The translations under genes were made by a program, and so were the position numbers. Below, one piece after another: positions 36,425 to 44,782 of a DNA stretch of 64,000 bases; position 1 is the stretch's first letter, and every line of letters begins with the position of its first letter. This stretch comes from Flavobacteriaceae bacterium CG2_30_31_66 (GTDB lineage: Bacteria; Bacteroidota; Bacteroidia; Flavobacteriales; Flavobacteriaceae): contig MNYM01000005.1 of the NCBI GenBank assembly GCA_001873065.1, positions 26,805-90,804 of the forward strand, given 5' to 3'. The notes under the pieces are model-generated. The model ran no database searches and had not been told where the DNA came from. It worked only from the letters and a program-made list of their open reading frames with translations.

Positions 36425-36658
36425 ATGAACAGAAAAATAAAGCTACTATGGGATTTTAGAGGCGAAGATGCCTCAGAAACCGCCAAACATCACACCATCC
36501 ATTTGAAAGAATTTGCAACTTTAGAACAATTGCATTTTTATGAAATTGATGTTTCAGAAACAAATCCAATGTTGGTTTCAGCATTTATAGTTGTTGATGA
36601 AACTGATATGAGAACATTTAGAGACGCTTTAAAACCTCAAAGAGGTGAGATTGCTTAA
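36425..36658 (+). CDS. Small conserved protein of unknown function
   Basis: A 77-residue acidic, soluble protein without signal peptide or membrane segment. It begins MNRKIKLLWDFRG and contains AKHHTIHLKEFA; the two adjacent histidines and the mixed alpha/beta character are the only features visible. I do not recognise a named family. The coding frame has flavobacterial codon use and is not contained in a larger ORF. It follows the thiamine pyrophosphokinase by 103 bases. Those bases contain repeated AAAGTC words. Confidence 0.7.
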   Translation: MNRKIKLLWDFRGEDASETAKHHTIHLKEFATLEQLHFYEIDVSETNPMLVSAFIVVDETDMRTFRDALKPQRGEIA

Positions 36659-36968
36659 ACTGTTAATTTTGTTATTATTAAAATAGATTTACCCTAAAAG
36701 TTTCTGCCAAATATTTTTATTTAAGAGCAGGTATAATTCTTTTTTTTATAAATTAAAACTATTTTTATGGACTCGCATATCATTCTTAAAATATTCGTTT
36801 TAATAACAAGTAAACCCCACAATAAACAATTAATTTTCAAAACGATGGTTAAATTACAACACCAGAATCATAAATATAGAAAATACTTAACTCCAAAAAT
36901 ATCATTTTTTTAAAGATACAAGTCTCAGAATTATCCTTTAAAAATGCTTATTTAATTACTCAATTGTT

Positions 36969-36998
36969 TTGAATAAGGGTTTAAAAAATCTATTTTTG
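36969..36998 (+). promoter_or_regulatory. Promoter upstream of the SulP transporter
   Basis: TTG (36969-36971) and TATTTTTG (36991-36998) are separated by 19 bases, a very good match to the Bacteroidota TTG/TAnnTTTG promoter. The expected start of transcription is a few bases before a short ORF (37007-37114) that precedes the SulP gene. Confidence 0.65.
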
Positions 36999-37006
36999 CG
37001 ATCAAT

Positions 37007-37114
37007 ATGAAAAATATAATTTCATTTATTCTAATCACTTCGCCACAAATACCAACCCATTATCCAGAATTTCTATCAAAATTTAAATTAAATTTATTGG
37101 TGATTGAATATTAA
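37007..37114 (+). CDS. Possible 35-codon leader ORF upstream of SulP gene
   Basis: The frame reads MKNIISFILITSPQ and ends in TAA 28 bases before the preferred SulP start. It starts 8 bases after the -7 element, so it would be first in the transcript. No homology is claimed. It could be a chance frame or a leader peptide. Confidence 0.25.
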   Translation: MKNIISFILITSPQIPTHYPEFLSKFKLNLLVIEY

Positions 37115-37142
37115 ATTATCAACTCAAGAAAATATCAACCAA

Positions 37143-38720
37143 ATGAAAAAAGTATTTAATTTATTCGATTTAAAACAAAAAGTAAATTATAAAACCGAAA
37201 TTTTATCAGGGTTAATTGTGGCTATTGCCCTAGTTCCAGAGGCGATTGCGTTTGCGATGATTGCAGGATTTTCGCCATTAACTGGATTGTATGCAGCTTT
37301 CATAATGGGATTGATAACCTCAATTTTAGGAGGAAGACCAGGTATGATTTCTGGTGCAACAGGTGCAGTTGCAGTTATTTTTGTTGGATTAATCCATGAA
37401 TTGCGAACTATGAACCCAACTATTTCATCAGAAACTATTTTGCAATATGTTTTTGCAATGGTAATTTTTGCTGGAATAATTCAGATTTTAGTTGGATTTC
37501 TACGATTGGGAAAATTCATACGATTGGTGCCACACCCTGTGATGTTTGGATTTGTAAACGGTTTGGCAATCATCATTTTTATGGCACAATTCCCAAACTT
37601 TTATAAAAAAGGCACTTCTGAATTTTTAGGAAGCACCCAATTTTTAACAATGCTTGGTTTTGTGCTTTTGACCATGCTTATTATTTGGGGATTACCGAAA
37701 ATTACCAAAACTGTTCCTTCTTCTTTGGTAGCAATTTTGTTTGTTTCAGCGATTGTAATTATTTTTAATATTGATACCACAACTGTGGCTGATACGTTGA
37801 ATGCAGGTGAATCTATCAAGGGTGGCTTCCCTCCTATTACAATTCCAAACGTCGATTTTACTTGGGTAAATATCAAATTGATTTTGCCTTTTTCATTTAT
37901 CATGGCTGGAGTCGGATTGATTGAAAGCCTGTTATCATTAAATTTAATTGACGAAATTACAGAAACTCGCGGACGAAGTAATAAAGAATGTATCGCCCAA
38001 GGAATTGGGAATATTTTTTCGGGATTTTTATCAGGAATGGGTGGTTGTGCTATGTTAGGACAAAGTTTGATTAACATTTCTGCAGGTGCAAGAGCACGAT
38101 TATCAGGAATTGTTGCAGCAATCGTATTGTTGATTTTCATCATGTTTGGTTCAAGTTTGATTGAAAAACTTCCAATGGCAGCTTTGGTTGGATTGATGTT
38201 TATGGTTGCCATTGGCACCTTTGAGTGGGCAAGTTTAAAAACGTTTAAAAAAATGCCACGAGTAGATGTTATTGTGATGGTAATGGTTACTTTGATTACC
38301 GTTATTACACACAATTTGGCTGTTGCAGTGATTATTGGAGTTATTTTATCCGCACTTGCTTATTCTTGGGAAAATGCAAAACGCATTCGTGCTAGAAAAC
38401 ATTTTGATGAAAATGGTGTGAAACATTATGAAATTTACGGTCCTTTATTTTTCGGTTCGACCGCCGGTTTTGCAGAAAAATTTGATGTTTTGAATGATCC
38501 AATTGAAATCATCATTGATTTCAAAGAAAGCAGAATTGCAGATATGAGTGCTATTGAAGCTGTCAATAGTTTGACTCACAGATACGCAAAACAAGGAAAA
38601 AAAGTACATTTGCGATATTTGAGCAAGGATTGTATCAATTTATTGAACAATGCAGAGGCTATTATTGATGTGAATATTATGGAAGATCCAAGCTATAAAG
38701 TGGTGATTGATAGAATTTAA
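37143..38720 (+). CDS. SulP-family anion transporter with STAS domain
   Basis: A 525-residue inner-membrane transporter (SLC26/SulP) with about 12-14 membrane segments: IVAIALVPEAIAFAMIAGF and GLYAAFIMGLITSILGGRPG are the family signature near the N-terminus. A cytoplasmic STAS domain occupies about 430-525 (GPLFFGSTAGFAEKF, then DMSAIEAVNSLTHRY). The likely substrates are sulfate or bicarbonate; sequence alone does not decide. The ORF track starts at TTG 37104; the ATG at 37143 (MKKVFNLFDLK) is preferred because it sits directly before the first conserved segment. Confidence 0.92.
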   Translation: MKKVFNLFDLKQKVNYKTEILSGLIVAIALVPEAIAFAMIAGFSPLTGLYAAFIMGLITSILGGRPGMISGATGAVAVIFVGLIHELRTMNPTISSETILQYVFAMVIFAGIIQILVGFLRLGKFIRLVPHPVMFGFVNGLAIIIFMAQFPNFYKKGTSEFLGSTQFLTMLGFVLLTMLIIWGLPKITKTVPSSLVAILFVSAIVIIFNIDTTTVADTLNAGESIKGGFPPITIPNVDFTWVNIKLILPFSFIMAGVGLIESLLSLNLIDEITETRGRSNKECIAQGIGNIFSGFLSGMGGCAMLGQSLINISAGARARLSGIVAAIVLLIFIMFGSSLIEKLPMAALVGLMFMVAIGTFEWASLKTFKKMPRVDVIVMVMVTLITVITHNLAVAVIIGVILSALAYSWENAKRIRARKHFDENGVKHYEIYGPLFFGSTAGFAEKFDVLNDPIEIIIDFKESRIADMSAIEAVNSLTHRYAKQGKKVHLRYLSKDCINLLNNAEAIIDVNIMEDPSYKVVIDRI

Positions 38721-38842
38721 AAGAAAATTTACCAATTAGTTACATTTTTTACAGTTGCAAAATCAACAAATTAAGATTAATTTCGTTGAGATATTTTATT
38801 ACTATTATACCTAATTGCACGTATTTAAAATAAGACACAAAC

Positions 38843-38859
38843 CTGCCTGCCTCAGGCAG
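38843..38859. repeat. GC-rich inverted repeat CTGCCTGCCTCAGGCAG
   Basis: Perfect 7-bp arms (CTGCCTG/CAGGCAG) around CCT stand out as GC-rich in very AT-rich DNA, 27 bases before the DUF4139 gene. Such short GC palindromes recur between genes in Bacteroidota genomes. Confidence 0.7.
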
Positions 38860-38886
38860 ATTAGTTTCCAAAAAAAATAAACAATC

Positions 38887-40749
38887 ATGAAAAAATACCT
38901 TCCAATACTTTTTTGTTTGCTTTTCACAAGCATTTATTCTCAAAATATTTCAGAAAAAGAAGTGAAAACTGAGGTGAAAGAAGTCACTGTTTTTCTAAAA
39001 AACACACAAATTACCCGTGAAAAATCGGTAGATGTTGTATCAGGAAAAAATAGCATCAAGTTTGTGAATTTGTCACCATTTATTGATGCCAAAAGTATTC
39101 AAGTAAAAGCAAGTGGTGCAATCACAGTGTTGTCTGTGAATCATCAGCAAAATTATTTAGAAAAACGCAGCAAAGAGACAACTCTTTTAGATTTGGAATC
39201 AAAAAGTGAGTCATTACGCCAAAAAATTGAACTCGAACAAACTTATTTAGATATTCTCAATGAAGAAATCGCTTTCTTGAAAGAAAATAGAATGATTGGA
39301 GGAAAAAATGATGTTGTTACTGTCACCAATCTAAAAGAAACCGCCACTTTTTATGGCGCAAAATTGACTACTTTGAAACTAAAAGAAATCGAACGAAACA
39401 ATACAATTGCAGCATTGAACAAAGAAAAATTTGATATTGACAGTCAAATCAAAACAATTTCGGGAAAAAAAGAATATCCTTTTAGCGAAATTGTGGTAAC
39501 TATTGATGCAAAAAACGCAACAAAAGTGCGTTTTGAATTCTCATATTTGGTTGACAATGCAGGTTGGTTTCCGTCTTATGACATCAGAGCAAAAAATGTA
39601 AATGAACCCATTGAAATGATTTACAAAGCCAACGTGAAACAAGATACAAAAATTGATTGGAAAGATGTAAAATTGAAACTTTCAACAGGAAATCCAACTC
39701 TTTCCGGAGTTGCTCCTGAGCTAAAACCCTATTTTTTAAACTTTAATATTGCACCTCCAACCTATTCAACGGTTTCAAATTCGGTGAGCGGTTTTGTTTC
39801 AGATTCTCAAGCTGCATTGCCAGGAGTTTCTGTAAATGTAAAAGGGACAACAGTTGGCACTACTACTGATTTTGACGGAAAATATTCTTTGACAATTCCT
39901 AATGGCGCCAAAGAATTGGAATTTTCATCTATTGGAATGAAAACTCAAGTGGTTTCCATTTACAATAGCATTATCAATGTTGTGATGAGAGAAGATGAAA
40001 CTATGCTAAATGAAGTTGTGGTAATAGGTTATGGCAGTACGATTCGAAAAAAATCGATGGAAAAAATGGAAAGAAAAATGAGTATTTCTGAAATTAAAGA
40101 AGACGCTAGTTTGGAAATTCCTGTAGATCAAATTCAAAAACAAACTACTGTTGATTTTGAAATTCAGCTGCCATATTCTATAAAATCGGACAATAAAAGT
40201 TATGCTGTTGATATCTCAAGTAATCAATTACCTGCTGAATATCAATACTATAGCGTTCCAAAAATCAATAAAAGTGCGTACTTAATTGCGAATATTTCAG
40301 ATTGGGAGAAATACAATTTATTGGAAGGTGAAGCCAATATTTTCTTTGAAGAAACATTTGTTGGAAAATCGCTGTTGGATGTAAGATTTGCAAAAGATAC
40401 CTTGCAAATTTCGTTGGGAATTGACAAAAATATTCAAGTGGAACGTGAAAAAATAACTGATTTTAAATCTAAAAATTTCTTCGGAAGTAAAAAGGAAGAA
40501 CTCAGAAATTGGAAAATAAGCATTAAAAATAATAAAAACCAAGCTATTAATATGTTGGTTTTTGATCAAGTACCAGTTTCTACGAATGAAGAAATTAAAG
40601 TGGAATTGATGAATATTTCAAATGCCATTCAAAATTCAGAAACTGGCGAACTTAAATGGCTTTTTAAACTCAATCCAAAAGAAACCAAAACTTTTGAATT
40701 GAAATATGCTGTAAAATATCCTAAAAATAAAAATTTGATTATTGAGTAA
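38887..40749 (+). CDS. DUF4139/MuiA-like exported protein with inserted carboxypeptidase-regulatory domain
   Basis: A 620-residue exported protein (signal peptide ending FTSIYSQN). The N-terminal part with a coiled coil (about 90-190) and the C-terminal DUF4139 part (FEFSYLVDNAGWFPSYDIRA, later VPKINKSAYLIANI) match the mucoidy-inhibitor A family. Between them, at about 298-385, lies a carboxypeptidase D regulatory-like beta-sandwich (LPGVSVNVKGTTVGTTTDFDGKYSL) ending in LNEVVVIGYGS, the sequence usual at the start of SusC/RagA receptors. The role is unknown. A surface or envelope function is likely from the signal peptide. Confidence 0.85.
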   Translation: MKKYLPILFCLLFTSIYSQNISEKEVKTEVKEVTVFLKNTQITREKSVDVVSGKNSIKFVNLSPFIDAKSIQVKASGAITVLSVNHQQNYLEKRSKETTLLDLESKSESLRQKIELEQTYLDILNEEIAFLKENRMIGGKNDVVTVTNLKETATFYGAKLTTLKLKEIERNNTIAALNKEKFDIDSQIKTISGKKEYPFSEIVVTIDAKNATKVRFEFSYLVDNAGWFPSYDIRAKNVNEPIEMIYKANVKQDTKIDWKDVKLKLSTGNPTLSGVAPELKPYFLNFNIAPPTYSTVSNSVSGFVSDSQAALPGVSVNVKGTTVGTTTDFDGKYSLTIPNGAKELEFSSIGMKTQVVSIYNSIINVVMREDETMLNEVVVIGYGSTIRKKSMEKMERKMSISEIKEDASLEIPVDQIQKQTTVDFEIQLPYSIKSDNKSYAVDISSNQLPAEYQYYSVPKINKSAYLIANISDWEKYNLLEGEANIFFEETFVGKSLLDVRFAKDTLQISLGIDKNIQVEREKITDFKSKNFFGSKKEELRNWKISIKNNKNQAINMLVFDQVPVSTNEEIKVELMNISNAIQNSETGELKWLFKLNPKETKTFELKYAVKYPKNKNLIIE

Positions 40750-40772
40750 CATTCAAATAAAAATTTATGGAT

Positions 40773-41984
40773 TTAATTTTCAGCCAACGCTTTTGCACAA
40801 ATATAACCACTTGTCCAAGCATTTTGAAAATTAAAACCACCTGTAACTGCGTCAATATCCAACACTTCACCAACAAAAAATACGTTTTTATGAAGTTTAC
40901 TTTCAAAACGTTTAAAATTTATTTCTTTCAAATCAACGCCTCCTGCAGTGACAAATTCGTCTTTAAAAGTAGTTCTGCCATTGGCATTATAGATTGCTTT
41001 TGTCAATTCGTTTGCTAATTTTTCAAGTTGAATATTAGTGATATCAGCCCAATTATCAGTCACTTTTATATCCGAAAAAATCACAAATCGCTCCCACAAA
41101 CGTTTTGAAATTTCTGGAAATGGGGATTTTAACAAAACTGTTTTTCGTGCTTCACGTTGTTTTAAATTGGATAAAAAAGCAACAATTTCTGATGTAGGTT
41201 TGGAAATCCAATTTACTTCTACATTGTATTGATAGTTTTTTGCTGCTAAAAATCGGGCACCAAAAGCAGATAATTTCAAGACTGCAGGACCACTCATTCC
41301 CCAATGTGTAATTAACAAAGGACCTGAAGCTTCAAAAGTTGAATTGACAATTTTTACAGTTGCATTTGGCACAGAAATCCCTAGTAAATCTGTCAATCTT
41401 TTGTCTTTGATATTAAACGTAAATAATGATGGAACAGGTTCAATAATTGTGTGATTTAACGTTTTACATAATTCCCATATTTTATGAGAACTTCCTGCAG
41501 CAATCACTACTTTATCTGCTATAAAATCTTGATTTTTTGTGTTGATAACCCATTGATTTTCTTCTTGATAAATGGAATTTACGCCACAACTTGTCAACAC
41601 TTTTATTCCTAAGTCATCAACCGAATTTTGAAAACAATTGATGATTGCCTGACTTGTATTTGCTTCAGGAAAAACACGATTATCGTCTTCAATTTTCAAA
41701 GGAACTCCCCTATTTTCAAACCATTCAAAGGTGTCACCTGTCATAAACTGATGAAAAGGACCTAACAATTCTTTGTTGCCTCTTGGATAAAATTTCACCA
41801 ATTCTTTGGGCTCAAAACAAGCGTGTGTGACATTGCATCTTCCTCCTCCAGAAATTTTTACTTTTTGCAAAACATCGTTGCTTTTTTCAAGAATGATGAT
41901 TTCCAAATCAGGATTCATTTCTTTTGCATTGATTGCCGTAAAATATCCTGCAGCTCCACCACCAATGATAATTATTTTACTCAT
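40773..41984 (-). CDS. BaiN/HI0933-family NAD(P)/FAD-dependent oxidoreductase
   Basis: A 403-residue flavoprotein with the FAD-binding IIIGGGAAGYFTAINA at the N-terminus, the family block KVKISGGGRCNVTHA, and the C-terminal FAD-binding FFVGEVLDIDAVTGGFNFQ. It is the third gene of a minus-strand operon after HMG-CoA reductase and the GYDIA kinase; its start overlaps the kinase stop by 4 bases. The reaction is unknown for most members. Confidence 0.93.
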   Translation of the reverse strand: MSKIIIIGGGAAGYFTAINAKEMNPDLEIIILEKSNDVLQKVKISGGGRCNVTHACFEPKELVKFYPRGNKELLGPFHQFMTGDTFEWFENRGVPLKIEDDNRVFPEANTSQAIINCFQNSVDDLGIKVLTSCGVNSIYQEENQWVINTKNQDFIADKVVIAAGSSHKIWELCKTLNHTIIEPVPSLFTFNIKDKRLTDLLGISVPNATVKIVNSTFEASGPLLITHWGMSGPAVLKLSAFGARFLAAKNYQYNVEVNWISKPTSEIVAFLSNLKQREARKTVLLKSPFPEISKRLWERFVIFSDIKVTDNWADITNIQLEKLANELTKAIYNANGRTTFKDEFVTAGGVDLKEINFKRFESKLHKNVFFVGEVLDIDAVTGGFNFQNAWTSGYICAKALAEN

Positions 41985-42907
41985 AAAATCATTTTTTCAA
42001 AGCCAAGAATCGTTTCAAATCCTTTATTTTTAAAATAGCTGATCGATTTTTCATTTCCTGTTGCCAACACAAAATCTCCACCCCAAGCTCCTAAGCTTTT
42101 AATTTCTCCAAAATAATCAGGAAAAAGTTCCGATTTTACCGGTTTTTGTTGAATAATAGCACTGATTATTTTTTCATGTTCAATCATTAATTTTTCAAAA
42201 TCTAAGAGTGATTTGGCCTGTAAAAATCCATCAGAAATCATAGAAATATCATGGATTTGTTGTGAAATATTTTCTTTTTTTTCTCGAAATTTCGCGATTC
42301 CTTTTTTTGAATCTTGTTTTTGATTCAAATGGACAAAAAATAAATTTTCTTTGAAATTTGGATTAAAATCCACTCTTTCAACCAATGGTTTTTTGTATGA
42401 TAATTGATAAAAAATAGGCGAATTATTTTGAGCGCAAGCAATGTCATAACCACTTCCTTTAAACGAATTCCATAACAATTGAAATGCGTCTACTTTTGCC
42501 CACGAAGCGATGGAATTAATCAAAGTTGATGAACTTCCTAAACCCCAATTTCTTGGAAATGTTAAGGTAGTTTTTACTAAAAATCCTGCATTTGAATTTA
42601 AAAAATCAGGATTCAATTTTTTGGCTTCTGATAAAATTTCTAATAAGGTTTCTGCAATTTTGTCTGAATTTCCATCAACATCTGAATCAAATGTTGCAGA
42701 AATCAAACGCAATTTTGGCAACTCAAAAATGGCTTCAAACCAACAGTTTCCATTCAGATCAAAACTTCCCCAAATCAATTGTGGTTCTTTGATAGAAATC
42801 ACTTCTAAATCTTGCCCAAATTTCGTCGGAATTGCTAACGCTTTTGCGCCTTCCAAAACGAGGTATTCTCCTGTTAATAATAATTTTCCGTTCGAATAAA
42901 AATGCAT
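41981..42907 (-). CDS. GYDIA-family GHMP kinase, probable phosphomevalonate kinase
   Basis: A 308-residue GHMP kinase with the family hallmark GSGYDIACAQ (about residue 156), the N-terminal GKLLLTGEYLVLEGAKALA and the ATP loop FPRNWGLGSSSTLINSIA. The classical phosphomevalonate kinase is not seen in the window, and this gene is fused translationally to HMG-CoA reductase (one-base stop/start overlap), so it most likely performs the second phosphorylation of mevalonate. The substrate is inferred from this context. Confidence 0.88.
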   Translation of the reverse strand: MHFYSNGKLLLTGEYLVLEGAKALAIPTKFGQDLEVISIKEPQLIWGSFDLNGNCWFEAIFELPKLRLISATFDSDVDGNSDKIAETLLEILSEAKKLNPDFLNSNAGFLVKTTLTFPRNWGLGSSSTLINSIASWAKVDAFQLLWNSFKGSGYDIACAQNNSPIFYQLSYKKPLVERVDFNPNFKENLFFVHLNQKQDSKKGIAKFREKKENISQQIHDISMISDGFLQAKSLLDFEKLMIEHEKIISAIIQQKPVKSELFPDYFGEIKSLGAWGGDFVLATGNEKSISYFKNKGFETILGFEKMIL

Positions 42908-44640
42908 TAAATCAATTCAAATTGTTTAAAATGATGGGTAAAATGTTTGGTTTGAAACTTTTTCCAATACTCAAAATCCAATTCTCCAAAAAATGGATGA
43001 ACCACTAATTTAGAGGGATTTTTTTCAAAAAGACTTACAAAAAACTTGATTTGTGTAATCAAATCTTCAATGGCTTCTTCAATTGTCTCAAACTTTTCAA
43101 GAGCTGGTTCTTCAGCTAATAAATTGGGTTTAAAACCGATTTCCAATTCATTTTCTGTATCTAAAAAAGGTTTTCTTCTGGCTGATTTTTCATCCGAAAC
43201 AAAAGCGTTCACTTGCCAATTTCCGTTCGCAATTTGTGTAATTGCACTTAAATGTTCAATCATTTGTTGCGCATTCATGATTCCAAAAATCGGTTTAGCA
43301 TTTTTAGACAACTTCTGTAATTTTTTTCTTATAAATGTTTCATCCAAAAAATCAACCCAAACAACTTTTGGAGTTCTTAATTCATTGAACTTAGAAACTA
43401 CTGCCGCATGCGAAACTGTTTGGTTTTTGAAAAATTCAATCAAAATATTTTTTTCAGTTTTGGTTGCACCTAACTGATTTAGAATGTTTTGTAAGTGCAT
43501 TTTCATGTGCCCATGTTGAATTCCTTTGGTTGTCAAAGCGCGTAGAGCTGCAAAATTTTGTGCCAAACCAGCAGCAGCCATAATTTGCATCAACTCTTTT
43601 GCTGACGGATTTTGCAACATTTCCAACGAAATTTTTGACATGGGATGCAAAGCCGTTAAGCCACCAACAGTTCCAAGAGCTAGTGGAATTTCAATCCAAA
43701 ATTTAAAAATTCCATGATCAATGGAACAATGAGACAAACTCGTATATTTTCCTGAGCGTGAAGCAAAAGCATGAACGCCAGCTTCAACAGCTCTAAAATC
43801 GTTCCCAGTTGCCAAAACTACAGCGTCAATTCCGTTCATAATTCCTTTGTTGTGCGTCACAGCTCTATAGGGTTCAATTTCAGCAATTTTTACAGCCTGA
43901 TAAAATTTTTCAGCAAATTTTTGCGGATTTTCTACACCTAAATCTTCAATGTTACAACTCACTTCAGCACGCACCAAACACTGAGGAACGTAATTGGAAA
44001 GTATGCTCATGATGATTTCAATTTCGTCGTTTCGAAATTTATTGGCAATTGCCTCCAAACAAGAATTGATAAAATTTGCTCCCATCGAATCTTTCGTTTC
44101 AAAAGTGATGTGCAACTGATAATAATTGGCTAATTTGTTTGTTTTATCAATCAATTCAATATCCAAAATTCCACCTCCACGTTTTTCCATATTTTTGGTA
44201 ATGGAAGCAGTTGCAGCAAATAATTCTGTTTTATTTTCTTGAAAATACTTTTGTAAATCTGACTTTTTTCCAGCAAATAAAAAATGTACTTGACCAATTT
44301 TGGTAGTTCCTAAAACTTCGGATTTGAATCCGCCTTTTGTACTCCAAAATTTCGCTACCAAAGATGCAGCAGCCACAACAGAACTTTCTTCAATAACCAT
44401 TGGAATGACATATTCTTTGCCATTGATGATAAAATTAGGCGCAATTCCAAAAGGCAAATAAAAATTGGTAATGGTATTTTCTATAAAATCGTCGTGTAAA
44501 TGTTGAAGTGCTTCATTATCATTCCAATATTGTTTGATAATTTGAACAGATTCAGAAGGGTTTTGAAAGAAATTATTCGTTAACCAATCAATTTTTTCAT
44601 CCTTGGTAAACTTCGAAAAACCTGAAATAATTTTTGTCAT
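42907..44640 (-). CDS. Class II hydroxymethylglutaryl-CoA reductase with extra C-terminal DinB/DUF1569-like domain
   Basis: A 577-residue protein. Residues 1-430 are a class II (degradative-type) HMG-CoA reductase: VIEESSVVAAASLVAKFW, NGIDAVVLATGNDFRAVEAG, LGTVGGLTALHPM, and the catalytic His in GIQHGHMKMHLQN. In this genome it should run in the synthetic direction, feeding the mevalonate kinases encoded nearby. Class II enzymes are usually about 430 residues; here about 140 extra residues resemble a four-helix DinB/DUF1569 domain (FGIMNAQQMIEHLSAI, HPFFGELDFEYW, KHFTHHFKQFE). The conserved histidines are those used for metal in DinB proteins. The function of the addition is unknown. Confidence 0.92.
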   Translation of the reverse strand: MTKIISGFSKFTKDEKIDWLTNNFFQNPSESVQIIKQYWNDNEALQHLHDDFIENTITNFYLPFGIAPNFIINGKEYVIPMVIEESSVVAAASLVAKFWSTKGGFKSEVLGTTKIGQVHFLFAGKKSDLQKYFQENKTELFAATASITKNMEKRGGGILDIELIDKTNKLANYYQLHITFETKDSMGANFINSCLEAIANKFRNDEIEIIMSILSNYVPQCLVRAEVSCNIEDLGVENPQKFAEKFYQAVKIAEIEPYRAVTHNKGIMNGIDAVVLATGNDFRAVEAGVHAFASRSGKYTSLSHCSIDHGIFKFWIEIPLALGTVGGLTALHPMSKISLEMLQNPSAKELMQIMAAAGLAQNFAALRALTTKGIQHGHMKMHLQNILNQLGATKTEKNILIEFFKNQTVSHAAVVSKFNELRTPKVVWVDFLDETFIRKKLQKLSKNAKPIFGIMNAQQMIEHLSAITQIANGNWQVNAFVSDEKSARRKPFLDTENELEIGFKPNLLAEEPALEKFETIEEAIEDLITQIKFFVSLFEKNPSKLVVHPFFGELDFEYWKKFQTKHFTHHFKQFELI

Positions 44641-44665
44641 TAATTTTTAAAATTCTATAAGAGAA

Positions 44666-44673
44666 CAAAGATA
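44666..44673 (-). promoter_or_regulatory. -7 promoter element for the HMG-CoA reductase operon
   Basis: The minus strand reads TATCTTTG, the same octamer as at mvaD, 26 bases before the HMG-CoA reductase ATG. A TTG lies 16 bases further upstream. Confidence 0.55.
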
Positions 44674-44782
44674 ATTGAAACGATCAAAACAATTTTCAAT
44701 TATTAAGATTTCTAAATTTTTCAGCTTTTTTTGCTGATTTTTGCGTAAACTTGACAAACTTTTGATTTAAATAAATATTTGT

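Larger units (their letters stand above)
36659..37142. other. Gene-poor spacer before the SulP gene
   Basis: AT-rich spacer of 484 bases. A 48-codon ORF (36767-36913) begins MDSHIILKIF, but it has no family features and is not called. The last part holds the promoter and short ORF listed separately. No RNA gene or strong hairpin was seen. Confidence 0.5.

Noticed and set aside
36767-36913. 48-codon ORF in the spacer before SulP
   Set aside because: No recognisable family, no convincing start context and no neighbour relation; could be chance in AT-rich DNA.
37601-38314. Long minus-strand ORF of 237 codons opposite the SulP gene
   Set aside because: The translation is a low-complexity mirror of transporter codons (many I, T, K, N), with no motif; the plus-strand SulP protein is clearly real.
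42510-42899. Plus-strand ORF of 129 codons opposite the GYDIA kinase
   Set aside because: It is contained in the kinase gene, which has full family motifs; the ORF has none.
43046-43477. Plus-strand ORF of 143 codons opposite HMG-CoA reductase
   Set aside because: Shadow frame within a well-supported gene; cysteine- and serine-rich in the way expected from reverse-complement codons.
44721-44737. Hairpin TCAGC-T7-GCTGA between HMG-CoA reductase and DPP-IV
   Set aside because: The 5-bp stem lies between two divergent start regions, so a terminator would make no sense there.
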